From Apostichopus japonicus (lineage: Eukaryota > Echinodermata > Holothuroidea > Aspidochirotida > Stichopodidae): 64,000 bases of DNA. This document shows, one piece after another, positions 42,001 to 55,100 of the stretch. Position numbers and translations under genes: made by a program. Under the pieces are notes generated by a model that saw only the letters and a list, made by a program, of their open reading frames with translations, did not search any database and was not told where the DNA came from. The stretch's first letter is position 1. Every line of letters begins with the position of its first letter. The DNA lies in the NCBI RefSeq assembly GCF_037975245.1, contig NC_092577.1, positions 32,119,398-32,183,397 of the forward strand, read 5' to 3'.

Positions 42001-44434
42001 CCTCTAAAACACTTCCTTCCTTACTTCAAAACAAAGTTTAGACGATCATTGAAGGATAAGTTTGTTTTGTTGTGTTTTTCTTGGAAAAGGTTATTGTTTC
42101 TACGTTGAGTTGTTGAATGTCACCTTCAATACGATCATGAACTTAAATATCTTATAACTATGTTTTCTGTGTGTAAAGTATGAAACGTATCATACATAGA
42201 TAATATTTCCGAGATACATTTGATTGTAACGTCACAAAATCAGTAGCCTTCAAGTTTCCCTCTTTGTTACACTATTTCGAGAAGCAGGCCTATATCTACA
42301 ACAACAAAAACGTTTGCTGGTAACGACACTGTTAGAGGGTATTCTAAGTTAATGTGACACTTGAAATGCCTGTCGCAACATTTCATATTAATGTTCATGC
42401 TTGGCTCTGGCCAAACCTAATTTCACTTTGACTCATCGGCATGCCCAAAGTGTGTATGGGGGAGGAGGGGGGCATACCCCACCTCTCATCGTCAGTCAGG
42501 GATGGTTCAGATGGGGGATCCTTGCATTCAGCCAGGGAAGGATAAGACTACTACGGGTGTTCTTCCACCCCATCCCACCCCTTCCTTTTTCATCCCTCAC
42601 ATAAAGTATTTATTAGCACACCCTTGCGTTTAGACTGAGCTTATATATATATACCTAATTTATAGACTAAATATGCCTCAAAATGCACCATTTGACGTCT
42701 AAAATTAAAAAATGGGAACCCCAGACCCACCCCCCCCCACCCTTACATGAAAGTCAGCTTCAATGACCCCAGCTAGGGCAGCAACCCCCACTGAATAAAA
42801 TCCTTCGTTCACCTTTGGTCCTTCCAATAAGGTTTTGGACCTACCTAAATCCGTCGGGGAAATTTTAGAATTTTAATCTGCCCGCACCCCTCCCCTTCTC
42901 CCGGTTAAAATCCTGCGCACGCCACTGTCTGAACTCAAGGTGAACTCGTGAGTAGAATTTAAGGTTCTGTAATCGTAAAGTGTATGCCTTAGGGTCTGCT
43001 TAAATGCGAACACAGTTGTAAACAAAAGCTAAGACGTCTTTCAAATCCTGGCACTAAAGTCAACCTCGTCATCGTTGTTTGATAGTGACAGAGCATGTAG
43101 AAACTATAGAACTAGAATCGGAGAGCGTTGAATTCGCATTTGTACGGCGACTGCTGTAATTACTTGTTATCTAGTAAGTAGAAACATGGTTGAATGGAAC
43201 ACTCCAACCAATGTTCATAAAGCTTAATTCAACAAGAATCGTGTGAATTTCAGCTCATATTAGTGCAAGTAGGCCTACATGCATGACTCAGAGTCCGTTT
43301 CTGCCTATACCGGCACGAATGTGCTTGCCCACTATATTTTACATGCCCGAGGATCTGTCCGATACAAACAGTATATCAATCGAAAGCGGTGCCGAGGGCG
43401 TTCTCTGGTCAGTACAGCAAATAGATACGGTAAAATAGCTTTGTGAAAAAGAAAGGTACACTAGCCTGGCTGTTCATACTATGGTCTTAACAAGACTATC
43501 CGTAAATTGACTTCAAACTTTCTTCGAACTTTCTTAACAATGAATCCTTTGTGTATTTCGTACCATAGATTCTCAGTAATAGAATGCTATTGAAAAACAC
43601 GACACGTTGCCCTTGGATGCGTCACTGAGCCGAACGACTAACACGAACAGACTATGAAATCAAGAAAGCAACTTTCGGCAAATCAAGTCCTCAGACTCAC
43701 AGACGGTACAATGACCCATGTACAGTTGCACGCGAGAAAAAGAGTATTGCAAACGACTTGGCCAAGACTGGGTTTACTAAAGTAAACCATGGCACTGCCC
43801 TTCGAAGTCAGTGTAGCCACTTATAGTACTGCACTAATATGAGCTCAAATGCACATGATTCTTGTTCATTCTGTTGAATTAAGAGAATTTTCTAGTGACA
43901 AACAGTGTGAAACTTATATTAAAAAACTTTTCCGAACTGCTAACTGAAACCCCTTCTCAATAGCCTACCCTAATTGGAGTTATGGTTGATTGAATGTAAC
44001 TTATTTTGACTGGGTAAACTCTTAACTTGGCTAGTTCAGGGAGTTGGATCACAATAGGGATGTCACAGGCTCCTTTTTTCTTAGGCTAGTATAAACATCT
44101 TGTTCATTTATCCTTGAAACCTGATGCATTTGGGATTTTTTGCTTCGCGAAGCCCCGGAACCTGTAGTATTGTGTAGCCTTATATTATCCAAATCTAAAA
44201 CTGTAAACGTAAAGGAGAAACAGAGAGAACGATATCGTGTTCCTTCTCTCCATTTTGTTTGATTACTCCATAGAAATTGAAGTAGGAAGAATGACGTCAT
44301 GCGACATACACTGAAGCCGCCCATCCATCTGGTGGCGCTCTGCTTGTATGGAAAGAAAGTACCGGCGCGTAAAACAAACACTATATACGTCTTTGACATA
44401 ACTAAAGTGATAAAGTTGACATTAATCACTCGAA
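39063..44434. other. Intergenic non-coding region
   Basis: It lies between the MTCL-side array and the THAP exon. Only a possible G/C-rich mobile element (42430-42927) and one copy of a dispersed repeat (43446-43505). A TGACGTCA at 44292 precedes the THAP exon. Confidence 0.5.
42430..42927. mobile_element. Possible hAT-like non-autonomous element, one end seen
   Basis: A G/C-rich block closes with GCACGCCACTG, like the CACTG ends of the two MITEs in this window. No matching left end or target duplication was found. Weak call. Confidence 0.3.
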
Positions 44435-44514
44435 ATGGTGAAATCGTGTGCCGCATTTGGTTGCCAAAATCGTCACAAATGTGGCAGTGGACTGCAGTAT
44501 CTCTTTTCTGTTCA
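44435..44514 (+). CDS. THAP zinc-finger domain, first exon (partial)
   Basis: ATG at 44435 opens a frame reading MVKSCAAFGCQNRHKCGSGL, the classic start of a THAP C2CH zinc finger (Met, then Cys-x4-Cys-x-Asn-Arg). THAP domains bind DNA and occur in host transcription factors and in P-element-type transposases. In THAP genes I know, the first coding exon stops about 24 codons in. Here the frame loses similarity after about codon 25, and possible GT donors lie at 44510 and 44515. No second exon with the Cys-x2-His pair was found before 45977. It may be a live gene exon, a pseudogene or a transposon fragment. A TGACGTCA octamer sits about 140 bases upstream. Confidence 0.5.
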
Positions 44515-45649
44515 GGTTTTCAGGTTGACTGTATCAGTCGGTCGAATGAAAATACTCTAAAATTTGTCTTCCATTTGAAGTGTTTTCTAGTTCTCATTAT
44601 CTAATTTGATTCTATATTTTCCTTTTGTTTTTTTGTTTGTGCTTGTCTATGTAATGACTTCTTGCGTAGTCGCATAAGTCAAGTAGGTAAAGTTTTGTGC
44701 TTAATATTTCCTTAAGTTATTTAATCCGTAATCATTACCCGGCGATGAAAAAGAAGAAGAAGAGAAGAAAGAAACAAAATAGCTTAGAAAAGGGAAAAGA
44801 TTCACGTTTCCAGTGACTCCACAGATCCTTTGTTCCCCCACTCATCCAGTTGCAGTAATCAACGTGTAAGGGCACAATGGCCGGACAACCAGCCTTAATA
44901 ACCGGATACATCCAATCGATTTATTTGTACTTGTACTTCAATTATAAGATATATACACAGCTGCAGTATTATGTGTGTTGGCGAACCGTCTCTTTGAACT
45001 GCGTCGTATATAATATATATATAGCTTATCTTCAAAATTAGGAGCTGATAAAAGCCATTGCCATTCATTTTTCTGTAACGCATACTCAACAACACGTAAC
45101 GCTTCTTTCTGTACAATCAATTCACCAACATCAACTATTTGATGTATGACCAATCTATAACGCACAAGACAAATGAAAATCCGTTGCAGTATTCTATTCC
45201 GCTTTGATTTACACTGATTTTGTATCTGAATTATATCCTCTTTGTCTACGTGTTAAACTAAAGAAAATAATAGCAACAAGAACCAGAATGAGGGTCGAAA
45301 ACAGAGGCAAGTGTCAATGGTTCCTTTATTCAACCACTCCTTCAACCATTACCTTTTCCAAAGCCGGGATGTCCATGCAGGAAGTCGTGGAAATTTCAGG
45401 CAGGTTTTGTTCAGCAGGATAGCATATTGCGTTTAATCGGTTTAAACACTTAGACCTTCTTCCTCCCCTCAATTAATCTTACCAGAATATCACTAAAAGG
45501 TTTCCAAGGATATGCTGGTTAATGGAATAGAATGGGGAAATGTTGCTCGTTCTTAAAACGTTAAGATCCCCACACGATGACCGAGTTGTAGGAGACAAAG
45601 AATTTCACATTCATTCACTAACCTTGAAGAATGAATGTACATATAACAA

Positions 45650-45780
45650 ATTGGGATTGCACGGGTGCGATTATAGTGGCTACATCTCAGTTATAGGGAA
45701 TTTGGGTCCGTTACTAAGTAGGATTGCACGGGTGAGATCTTTGGAGGAACATCTAAGTTACAGGGAATCTCAGTCGATAA
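45650..45780 (+). repeat. Two ~70 bp direct copies (GGATTGCACGGGTG...)
   Basis: GGATTGCACGGGTG followed by ACATCT, AGTTA and AGGGAAT occurs at about 45654 and 45722. It lies upstream of the ACOX start and next to a dispersed repeat (45779-45830) that is also seen at 43446-43505. Confidence 0.6.
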
Positions 45781-45977
45781 AAAAAGGTACACTAGGCTGT
45801 ATACATACTAGGGTCTTAACAAGACGACGTACCCCTTTTCCCTAACTTATATGACTCCCAATAACTTTCGTTGAACAATTATTACACAACGCCCCCACTT
45901 TCTGACTTTCAGCTGTTCAACATTCTCAGAACTCATTTCTAGTTGGGCACAGCAGTATTCCTCTATTACAGACTTCA

Positions 45978-46173
45978 ATGCCAACTGACGTAGTCGATGC
46001 TGTTGCAAAAATGGCTGCTACTACTGTCCGAGGAGCGCTTAGGTTAAGCAATGGAGACGCTAAAGTCAACCCTGAGATTGAAAGCGAGAGAAGAAAGGCA
46101 GAATTTAACCCTGAAGATGTTACCTATTTCCTTGAAGGAGGACAGGAGAACACAGAAAGACGTCGCGCATTAG
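45978..46173 (+). CDS. ACOX1: ACOX exon 1 (coding), residues 1-65
   Basis: It starts at ATG 45978 and ends at GCATTAG followed by the donor GTAACT, leaving phase 1. The first 30 residues are a non-conserved extension with no clear PTS2 signal. Conservation starts at [16 protein letters not shown], the acyl-CoA oxidase N-terminal helix region. Met12 is a second possible start. Confidence 0.88.
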
Positions 46174-49100
46174 GTAACTCAGTGTACATTTGTATAGGAC
46201 AGGAGGTGTCATCTTGTAAACACGGCAGGAATACTTAGGCCTACACTTACTTACTTGGTTATGTAGGCTATGTTTGCTAGATTTAGCCGCAAACTTTAGA
46301 CAAAACTAAAGATCACGAGATAAAAACTTTGAATTCTTCCAAATGTATCTTACACTAATTCAAGCTTCTGCACTTTCAGTAGAATTGATATCCTAAGCTT
46401 TCTGCAGAAATAATATGTATAATAATGATGTCCACAGACCCTCGCAAATGTTCATTGTAAATTTGTAACAAGGCCTACACCTAGGCCCTATCTTAAGGTG
46501 ACCAGACGACCCCGATTTCCGAGGACGGTCGCCAGATCACATGTACCGTCCCCAGATTAAAAGCAGCCCCGGAAATGCCCCTGGATTTTATGTGAGTATC
46601 TTCAAATTTAAAAAAAATAGGGCTGAATGAATTCAAATTGATCTCTTTCGCCGCCTGTTGGTAAAAGAAAGCTTGAGTTAAGCTGTGACTGTGTTCAACC
46701 ACAAATGTAAAGCTTATGAATGGCTCCCAGATGAAGGGCAATCCAGATAACTGAATAGTGTCATAGATTGAAATTCAATGAAAAGCATCATGTTGCACTT
46801 TTAATTATGAATAAAGAGTCTGAACCAGTTACCATGCATTTTTTGTTTTGGCATTGGACTCTTTTCTCAACAGAATTCTTGTTTCAGGATGAGTTATTGT
46901 AAACTTGGAAATACCCCTCAAACTAAGAACCAACAAAACACTCAAAGAACCTCAAAATTCCACCTTTCTCTTTAAAGACCTCCCTTTAAGAGCTTAACAT
47001 TCTTATTCTCTTTGACCTAAATCGTTATCTACTTGGGATATTTTGATATAAATTTCACAAAGGTAAACTCCCAGAAGCTTTCAATAACTTCTACTCTAGT
47101 AACTCAGAATATCATACCTTTAACACTTGTTATAAACACTCTCTAAGTCACCCATATTCTAGAACTATCCGTAGTCAAACCCAAATACGAAGTACTGGTG
47201 TATCTTTTTGGAACTCACTTGATAAGGATATCAAAAACTCAAATGTACTCAAAACTCATTTAAAAGAAAACTCAATCATTACCTTTGAAATAATAGTACA
47301 AACCACCCACGTTGAGTTGTTATTTTGTCTCTTTGTATGGATTTGTTTATCTCTTTCTTCGCTTCCTCTTTTCTCTGATTTCCTTATATTTCTTTACTCT
47401 CTCTGTACTTCTGTGATTTATAGAGTTTTCTAGTTTTTGTTAAGGGTCCAGACTCGAAAAAAATTTTTACTTACTGTACTTCTGGTTCCTCCACCTCCAT
47501 TATAGCATACTTTTTTCGTTGTTTATTGTTATTTCATCATAATTTGAGTCAATTACCCATTGACTCTGTTACTGTATATGGAAAGTGGAAAATAAACTTG
47601 AACTTGAAACATACAGTGTAGGTACTGTCAACATTTTTTCAACATTGGTGGTGTGTGTAGGGGGGGGGGGGGTGGGTGTGGGTGGATGGGTCAACATCAA
47701 TATTATATCTCCAGATTGGAAAAAATATGGTCACCTTAGCCTAAAATAGATATTAATGTGGTTGTCCATGAAGATCTATAGGGCCCATACTCTGTTCACA
47801 AAGTATTTTATGGAACTGGTTTTGAGAGGTTGTTTTTCAGCCTATTTGATACTAATAACAGTACTTACAATATAGGAAATTAGCTTGACTAGTAAAATTT
47901 CTCTTCAAATTCTGCTGAAGTTGCCTAAAATGATTTTTTTTTTTAAGTTTTGCTCTTAGACATAGGCCTAGCCTAGACATGTTAGTAATATAGGCTAGCT
48001 AGAAGGTACTTAAGTTTCTGTGAAAAACTTTCAGATTAAATCTAAAAAAGTTAATAACTTTTCATATTAAGTGAAGTTTGATAGTAATATGTAGAGTATA
48101 CTTGGCAAAAGTAAGTAAAGTTATATGAAATTTGTTACAATCTAGAACCTAAGTACTGTTTGAAAGTTTCAGCCATGCTCTCAATGAAGTGATTTCAAAA
48201 CAAATGCCCAGTAGCTGTACAAAAACAGTACAGTCGTTGGAGGGTAAAAAGATGAAAACTATATGTGTTATTGATGCAATGTGAAAATTAAGTGGGATTA
48301 ATTGACATTTCATATTTTACAAGAGTCAGTTATTTATTTTGGACCAGAAATTATGAAACAAACCTGAAGCTTCTTGGAAATGTTTCAAAATTAGAAATTT
48401 TTTACTTCATTATCTATACAAAATGTGGACTTACAGTAGTATTGAAGCAAATTACCAACATTACTGAATTTCAGTAACCAAAATTAATCAAAATCAACCC
48501 AAATAGAAAGCAATCATTATGTGTACCGGGTGTGTTTTTTCTTATTTTTTTGGGGTATTATTATTAATATTTTTCATTTGTCCAATTATTTTTGATTTTG
48601 CAGAATCAATCGTTTTTAGTGATCCTGCATTCAAGAAGCAAAATCTATCGTTCATGACCCAGGAGCAACGTTACACACACAGCGTCGGCCTGACGATAAA
48701 AGCGATCAAGAAGATGAGGGAGTTGGACATCACAGATAACCAACAGCAGTGGTGGTTTAAAGAGTAAGAAATATTCTTTTAATCTACGTTCTGGGTCGAC
48801 TCAGATGGGGTGGGGAGGGGGATTCCTCGTTGTGGTCTTGTGGGGGCTGGTAGAAGGGGCCCTGAAGAAGTCATGAGAAAATATGTGGGTCCTTTCAGGA
48901 CTGGAAAATTGAAGAAAAGGGAAACATCATTTGAATGACTTGACTGACATTGAGTAAAGACTGTCTTGCTCAGTCAACAAGGAAGCCATGTTATGCTAAA
49001 AAAATATATTACCAGACTAACAGTTTCTACAACAGTATGAAAACGAACTTATCGTTGTCTTGCACAACATTGCAAGGATTTGAAAACCCCATTGCGGCCA

Positions 49101-52100
49101 TTTTCTAGCAAAACTTACACAGTACAATATTTAACAGGATCACTCAAAATATGCTGCAGGGGGGAGGAGGGCAGGGAGACAGGGGGGGGAATGAGAGTTG
49201 ATGAACTTGTGGAGGTTGATCTGTGAGGCATGAAAATGTTAGTCATTTTAACAATTGTGAAGAAGGATGTATGTACACAACATCAGATCATCATACAGAA
49301 GGCGTTCCAGTGATGCAAAGGGAAACACTAATTAGTAAGTCCACATAAGATACAGAATACGATAGTTTATGATGTAATAGGTATGGCCAATATGAAAAAA
49401 ATCTGAGTTTTATTTTGCCAACTTTTCTGCAGATAAAGACCTTTGAAGTGAATGAAAATACCAATGTTGTTTATTACAAGCTATCATATGACTTTGCTAA
49501 ATTAATGAATCATGAATAAGTATTTACAATAATTATAGGGAAAAATTAAGTGTTCAAACTTTGTGAAGTCTCTGGAATTGTCTGTTGTAAATAACAGATT
49601 CGTTCCTGTGTAATAAGAATAGCTACTGTACACATCTCTGCTCATGTATCACAGTTTGATCGTCTTGTATATAGGGATTAATATTCACTGAGTGAGTCGT
49701 CTATGCTGAGCACTTTGACTTCCCCTCATGCATATTCATCACTGAAGTTGCAGGTAGTATTGTGTTATTTCATTGCTTTGAAGTGCATCCACCCAATGAA
49801 ACAGAAACACATTATCAAACATGTATTAATATAAGCTGTACTTTGTATCTAGAGTAAGAGACTGTTGAAGCCTGGCAAGTTGTATTGATAAGTGTAATAT
49901 TCAAGATAACCAAGTGTATGGTGGTGTACTGTACTGTGGTAATGTACTGTAATGTATTGTACATAATGTCCTGTACTGTACCATACTGTACAGTACCTAC
50001 TGTACCATATACTGTAATGTACTGTAATGTGATGTACTGTGGTGTCCTGTACTGAACTGTAATGTAATGTACTATATTGTACTGTAATGTGATGTACTGT
50101 GGTGTACTGTACTGAACTGTAATGTACTGTACTATATTGTACTGTAATGTGATGTACTGTGGTGTACTGTACTGAACTGTAATGTACTGTACTATATTGT
50201 ACTGTAATGTGATGTACTGTGGTGTACTGTACTGAACTGTACTGTACTGTAGTGTAATGTACTGTAATGTGGTGTACTGTACTGAACTGTACTGAACTGT
50301 AATGTACTGTACTATATTGTACTGTAATGTGATGTACTGTGGTGTACTGAACTGTACTGTAGTGTAATGTACTGTAATGTAATGTACTGTAATGTGATGT
50401 ACTGTACTGTAATGTAATGTACTGTACATACTGTACGGTGATGTGAACTGTAATGTACTGTACGGTTGTCTACAGTAACTTTGTGTGAATTATGTAGAGC
50501 TCTGCACTTGGTAGACACTTTGGTTACAGTGTTTGTAGGTCAAGTTGTCCAATTATATTCTGGACAAAGCCTTTAAAACAAAAATGTCCAAAATTGGCAC
50601 AGTGAAAACAAGGAAACATCAACGTGTGGTATTTTGAGATACTTTTGTGGATTATTCCAACCCTTCTAGCGGAATTACTGTATACAGAAAACGTCACTGC
50701 ATGCACAGAGTGAGGGATATATTTCCTTGCCTTCACCAGTTTCGACAATGTCCGAACTTAACAAATATAATTCTTTCTATTTCTGGTGGAATCTGGTCAA
50801 GCCATCGATGCAATCACATAAACAACTGAAGGATAGAACTAAACCACAGAGAAAAAATGAGCGAGATCGTCATCATTGCTATCCTTTAACAAAGAACATC
50901 AATGCCCTCACTATTGCAATTTTTACCGAGTTCCACCATCGTACATTACACTACAATCTCTTCACTTAAGTCTCAGGGTATCATGGCTTATCTAGATTTC
51001 TAGATTAAAACAAAAATGAAGCACAGAACCTCTTCCTTTCTGAGAAATATTCCCAAAGAGCAGACACCTTGCTCTGGACAGTGTCAGTAAGCATTGTTGG
51101 TGGTTCTTAGGAGAGATGGTGGAGGTGGGACGGGTAGACGTGTGAAGGTGAGGACAATCCCTGATGTCATTTGTTTCTTTCCCATCAACTCTAGCACTTC
51201 CTCCCTCCATTCCTACCTCCCATCCTTCCTACAGTACCTCCCTTCCTACCTTCCCTTCTTCCCTTCCTTTCCACCTCCCCTTACTTCCTACCTCCCCTTT
51301 CTCCCTCCATCTCTCCCTTCCTACCTCCCCTTCCTTCCTTCCTCCCTTCCTTCCTACCTCCCCTTCCTCCCACCATCCCTTCCTTCCTACCTTGCTTCCC
51401 TCCTACCTCTCCTTCCTACCTCCCCTTCCTCCCTTCCTACCTCCATCCCTTCCTTCCTCCCTTCCTACAGTACCTCCCCTTCCTCCATCCCTCCCCTCCC
51501 CTCCCCCTATAAATATCTTTCATGCAAGACATACACTTTATGGAGGGTAAGGAAATGCCATCAAGCAGAAACATGATAAAACACCTACAGTATGATAAGA
51601 ACCCAACTCAAACCTCAACTTTAGTTGACATTACCTTGAGTAGTATGATTGTAATTTTATCAACATCTAATTTAATAATAAGTTGTTTGTGTTGAGGCAG
51701 CAGTTATCAGCGATCAGATTGTAACATACTCTAATATTATACAAACAGGAAAGGATTAATGTCCATAGTACCCCTACAGTAGATTGCAAATTTTATAAAC
51801 GGAGCATTTCTGTTGTGTACACAAAGCGAACGCTACTACAAACAAATTGTGGAGTGTTAGCTCAGTGGTTAACGCCAGTGCCTTTCAATCATATATAGGT
51901 CCCCAGTTCGAGTCACTCCAAGATTAATGTATGTCGTCCAGTTACAGAGTTGTTGACAATTGACAATTCATAAACATGGACGTAAAATATGAATCTGAGA
52001 GACTGACTTCGGTCAGCTTGCAGCTTTGATAAGCCGATGATGGCTTCTTCGTGACTTCCTACTTGCAGGAGGATCTTAAATACATACAATACATTCGATC

Positions 52101-55100
52101 TTGAACTGTCCTGAGATACAAAATTTAGTATACACCGACAAAAATAACAGAATAGGTTTTTGACCCATAAATATATATGAAAGTATCATTCAAAATTGTG
52201 GTAGTTAAGATCTGTTTACTCTATTTGTATTTTACCACCTTATCTAGATAAATGAGTTGATAAGAGATATTTGTGTACCCTGGGTTATATGCAGTGGCGT
52301 GTCACTGTGTGGTAACTGTTTTTAGTATTATACTGTGCCTACAACTACAAGCTAAGCCTTTATTTCATTGCCTAATTGGATTTCAGTATCAGGACAGAGT
52401 CTAATTAGTTTGATGATGAGTTTAATAATAGTGTTTATTTTTAGATACCTACATTACCTGTATTGGATGAAGAAATCACAAAGTTCTTTTAATCTCTGTT
52501 GTAACCTCACAATACTGTGTCGCACTTACTGTTACTCCTGCCACATGTCTATTAATATGTACAGTACTGTAGGTAAAATGAATAAAAAACTTTAAACTTG
52601 ACAATCTTGCTCAAGGCCAAGGGCCCATCACACGACTTTACAATGTCACTTAAAACCCCTGGTCATTGGTAACTTGTTTCTGTTCTGTTAAGTACTCGTT
52701 AAAAACCCCTCTCGGATATCACAACGAGGATGTTGGTACGCAGCGCAGCAGTGCTAGTAACAATGCGTGGGCAATCTTGTCTTAAACACCTCAAGACTAG
52801 GGCTCTCCTTAACGGCCAAGGATTGTGTATTCCAGTCTTTTATAGTCCTAGGATAGAAACTATACTGTAAAGCATGATGATTATATGGAATTTGAGTAAA
52901 GCGGCCACGCCTCCCTGGTTTCAAGAAGGGATTAGTCTCGTTTGGGACTGCAACTAGGCCATTAATAATTTGATTAAAAAGCATGAGTCTGGCCCTTTTC
53001 CTTCTTTCTATGAGGGGTTCCCATTTCAAAGTCTTCAAGATATCAGTTACGCTGGATTGCCTACGTAAATCACGAGTTCCAAATGTGCTGCCTTCCTTTG
53101 AAGTTTTTATTTGTCACACCCACACACCAAAGTGTGCACAATTCAAACAATCTCTCCTGGGGCATTTAAGCACACCACATGTACGTGTCCCCCGGGGGGA
53201 CTTCCCATAGGGTGCAGCCACAAACTGGTGGAAGCAACTATAATAACAAGTTACCTCGCAAGTCCCCATTTATACACCTGGGTGAAGAGAAGCAAATGGA
53301 GATTAAGTGCCTTGCCCATGGACACAGCGTAATGATCTGGCCAGGACTCGAACCTGCAAACCTTTAAAAGATCACAGGTCCACTACCGTAACCACATTAC
53401 CACAACGCAATCCAGAGAAGAGACAGTAACAGTAACCCACTTTACCCTAGCTTTTCAATATCAGTGATCATACAAAAATACATTTTAAGTAGGATTCAAG
53501 TGTTTGGTTTTCTAAATTTTTCAATTAAGATGGAAGGGCATTTTTCCCTCTAGTTTCTTCCTGACATCTTCAAGTAATGGAAAAAGCCGAAAGAAAAAAT
53601 TGATTTATAAACTGTGACAATTACTAAGTCCTGTTGTCATTCTGATTTTTTACTATCACTAACTTGCTGCTAATGCAAGTTGCATTGTAGCATCATATTT
53701 GCATACTGAACAATGGTCTATAATTTTTAAAGTGTTTCAACCATTGAAGACAAGTTCAATGTATTTCACACCCCTCCAATACCTTCCATCACTCAACATA
53801 TGCACTCCAGTGAACCTTACCTGCAGTAGGTCGTATAAACATCTTACTGCAACCCGTTTTGACCCACTTCTGGGTCACCCCCTGCCCCCCCTTCCCCATT
53901 CCACCTTATTCCAATCTAGCATCACAAAGACCACATGAAATGTTTCGTTTATCTTTGGCGACATAAATGTATCAATTCCGGATGGATTTTAATTTTGTAG
54001 GATAGTTTGGTTCATATTAAGCAGATCCCTTCATGTAGATTTATTGAAATGGAGTGAAGTTACACTTACTTTTGTTTATAATTTTTGTATTTTACTATCA
54101 AATCAAAACATACACGTTCCTCTTTTTTGTCTCTACATCTTTCAGAGCTGTCCATGGGTCGGAGGAGACCAACCTCTCACTTCACTCCTCCATGTTCCTC
54201 CACTGCATCTACACGCAGATGACGGAAGACCAACAAGAGGTCTGGCTGAACGCTGCCTTCGAATACACAGTGATTGGAACGTACGCACAGACTGAAATGG
54301 GACACGGTGAGTCAAAATTTACATCTCAGTTTTTGTTTGTTGGTTGCTACGACAACTGGAGATCATTCATTCATACCCTCCCCATGCATTTTTCGTTGAC
54401 TGGTATTAACACGGGTGTATCATGATGGAATGCTTTTATATGCTTGTCTATCCTATGCTAACCGGTGCTATGGCCGGGTGGATGAAGGCATTTGAAGGTA
54501 GGCATTTGAAGGCATTTAAAAGGCATTTGAACCAATGAGCCTGAATGAGGCTTAGCAATCAGGAGGTTCGGGGTTCGATACCCAGCCCGGTCATAGTTAG
54601 GTGGGTTTTTCATTCAAGAGCAATCTACATTTTACCCATTTGAGATGACTTTCTAAATTGTAAAGATTGCAAATTTGAGTTAAAAATGTTGAATTGGAAG
54701 CCACCTGACGTGTAAGTTGTAATCCATAAGCCCTTGCTGGTTTCTCTTACATTTGTTGTCGTTTAAGCGTCGTTAAAATAACTGCTGATTGTTACTATTA
54801 GTCGCCTACAGTGCATCCAAGTTATTTGCGGCAATTCTTTTCAAATTTTTGTTCCAAAGGGGAAATTAATATTGCGCTATTAGATAAATATAATTTGACA
54901 AAAGAGGAGGGAATGTGGGAGGTGGGGGTGAGTCAGGGAGTGACTAGGGTGAGTTGAGGGTGTTGTGTCTCCTGTAAATGTATATATTTCTGCTCAAGGC
55001 AGAAAGTGTCATTAAATGTTAAAGGCTAATTACCAGTGAGTGGTACAGTCTTTTTTGCAGGGGAAGAGAATAATTCATAATATATGGTTTGTATGAAAAG

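Larger units (their letters stand above)
48764..54145 (+). other. ACOX intron 2, repeat-filled
   Basis: The longest ACOX intron (5.4 kb). It holds the pentamer array, the CT-rich array, SINE families B and C, and one or two LINE tails. No further coding exon is needed, because exons 2 and 3 join in frame at GAA (Glu119). Confidence 0.85.

Noticed and set aside
44049-44456. 135-codon minus-strand frame overlapping the THAP exon
   Set aside because: No domain features; the THAP start is on the opposite strand.
46010-46068. PTS2 peroxisome signal in the ACOX N-terminal extension
   Set aside because: RLSNGDAKV lacks the required His/Gln and following Leu/Ala at the end of the motif.
49815-50429. 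204-codon minus-strand frame with 20-residue repeats
   Set aside because: It arises from the pentamer/60 bp array in an ACOX intron.
49922-50466. CRISPR-like regularity of the repeats
   Set aside because: Repeats are contiguous pentamers without unique spacers, and the genome is animal.
51094-51576. 160-codon Pro/Ser/Leu-rich frame
   Set aside because: It arises from the CT-rich tandem array; two frames are open at once.
54463-54620. tRNA gene at the B-box match
   Set aside because: The cloverleaf is interrupted and the sequence continues into a body shared with another copy, so it is a SINE.
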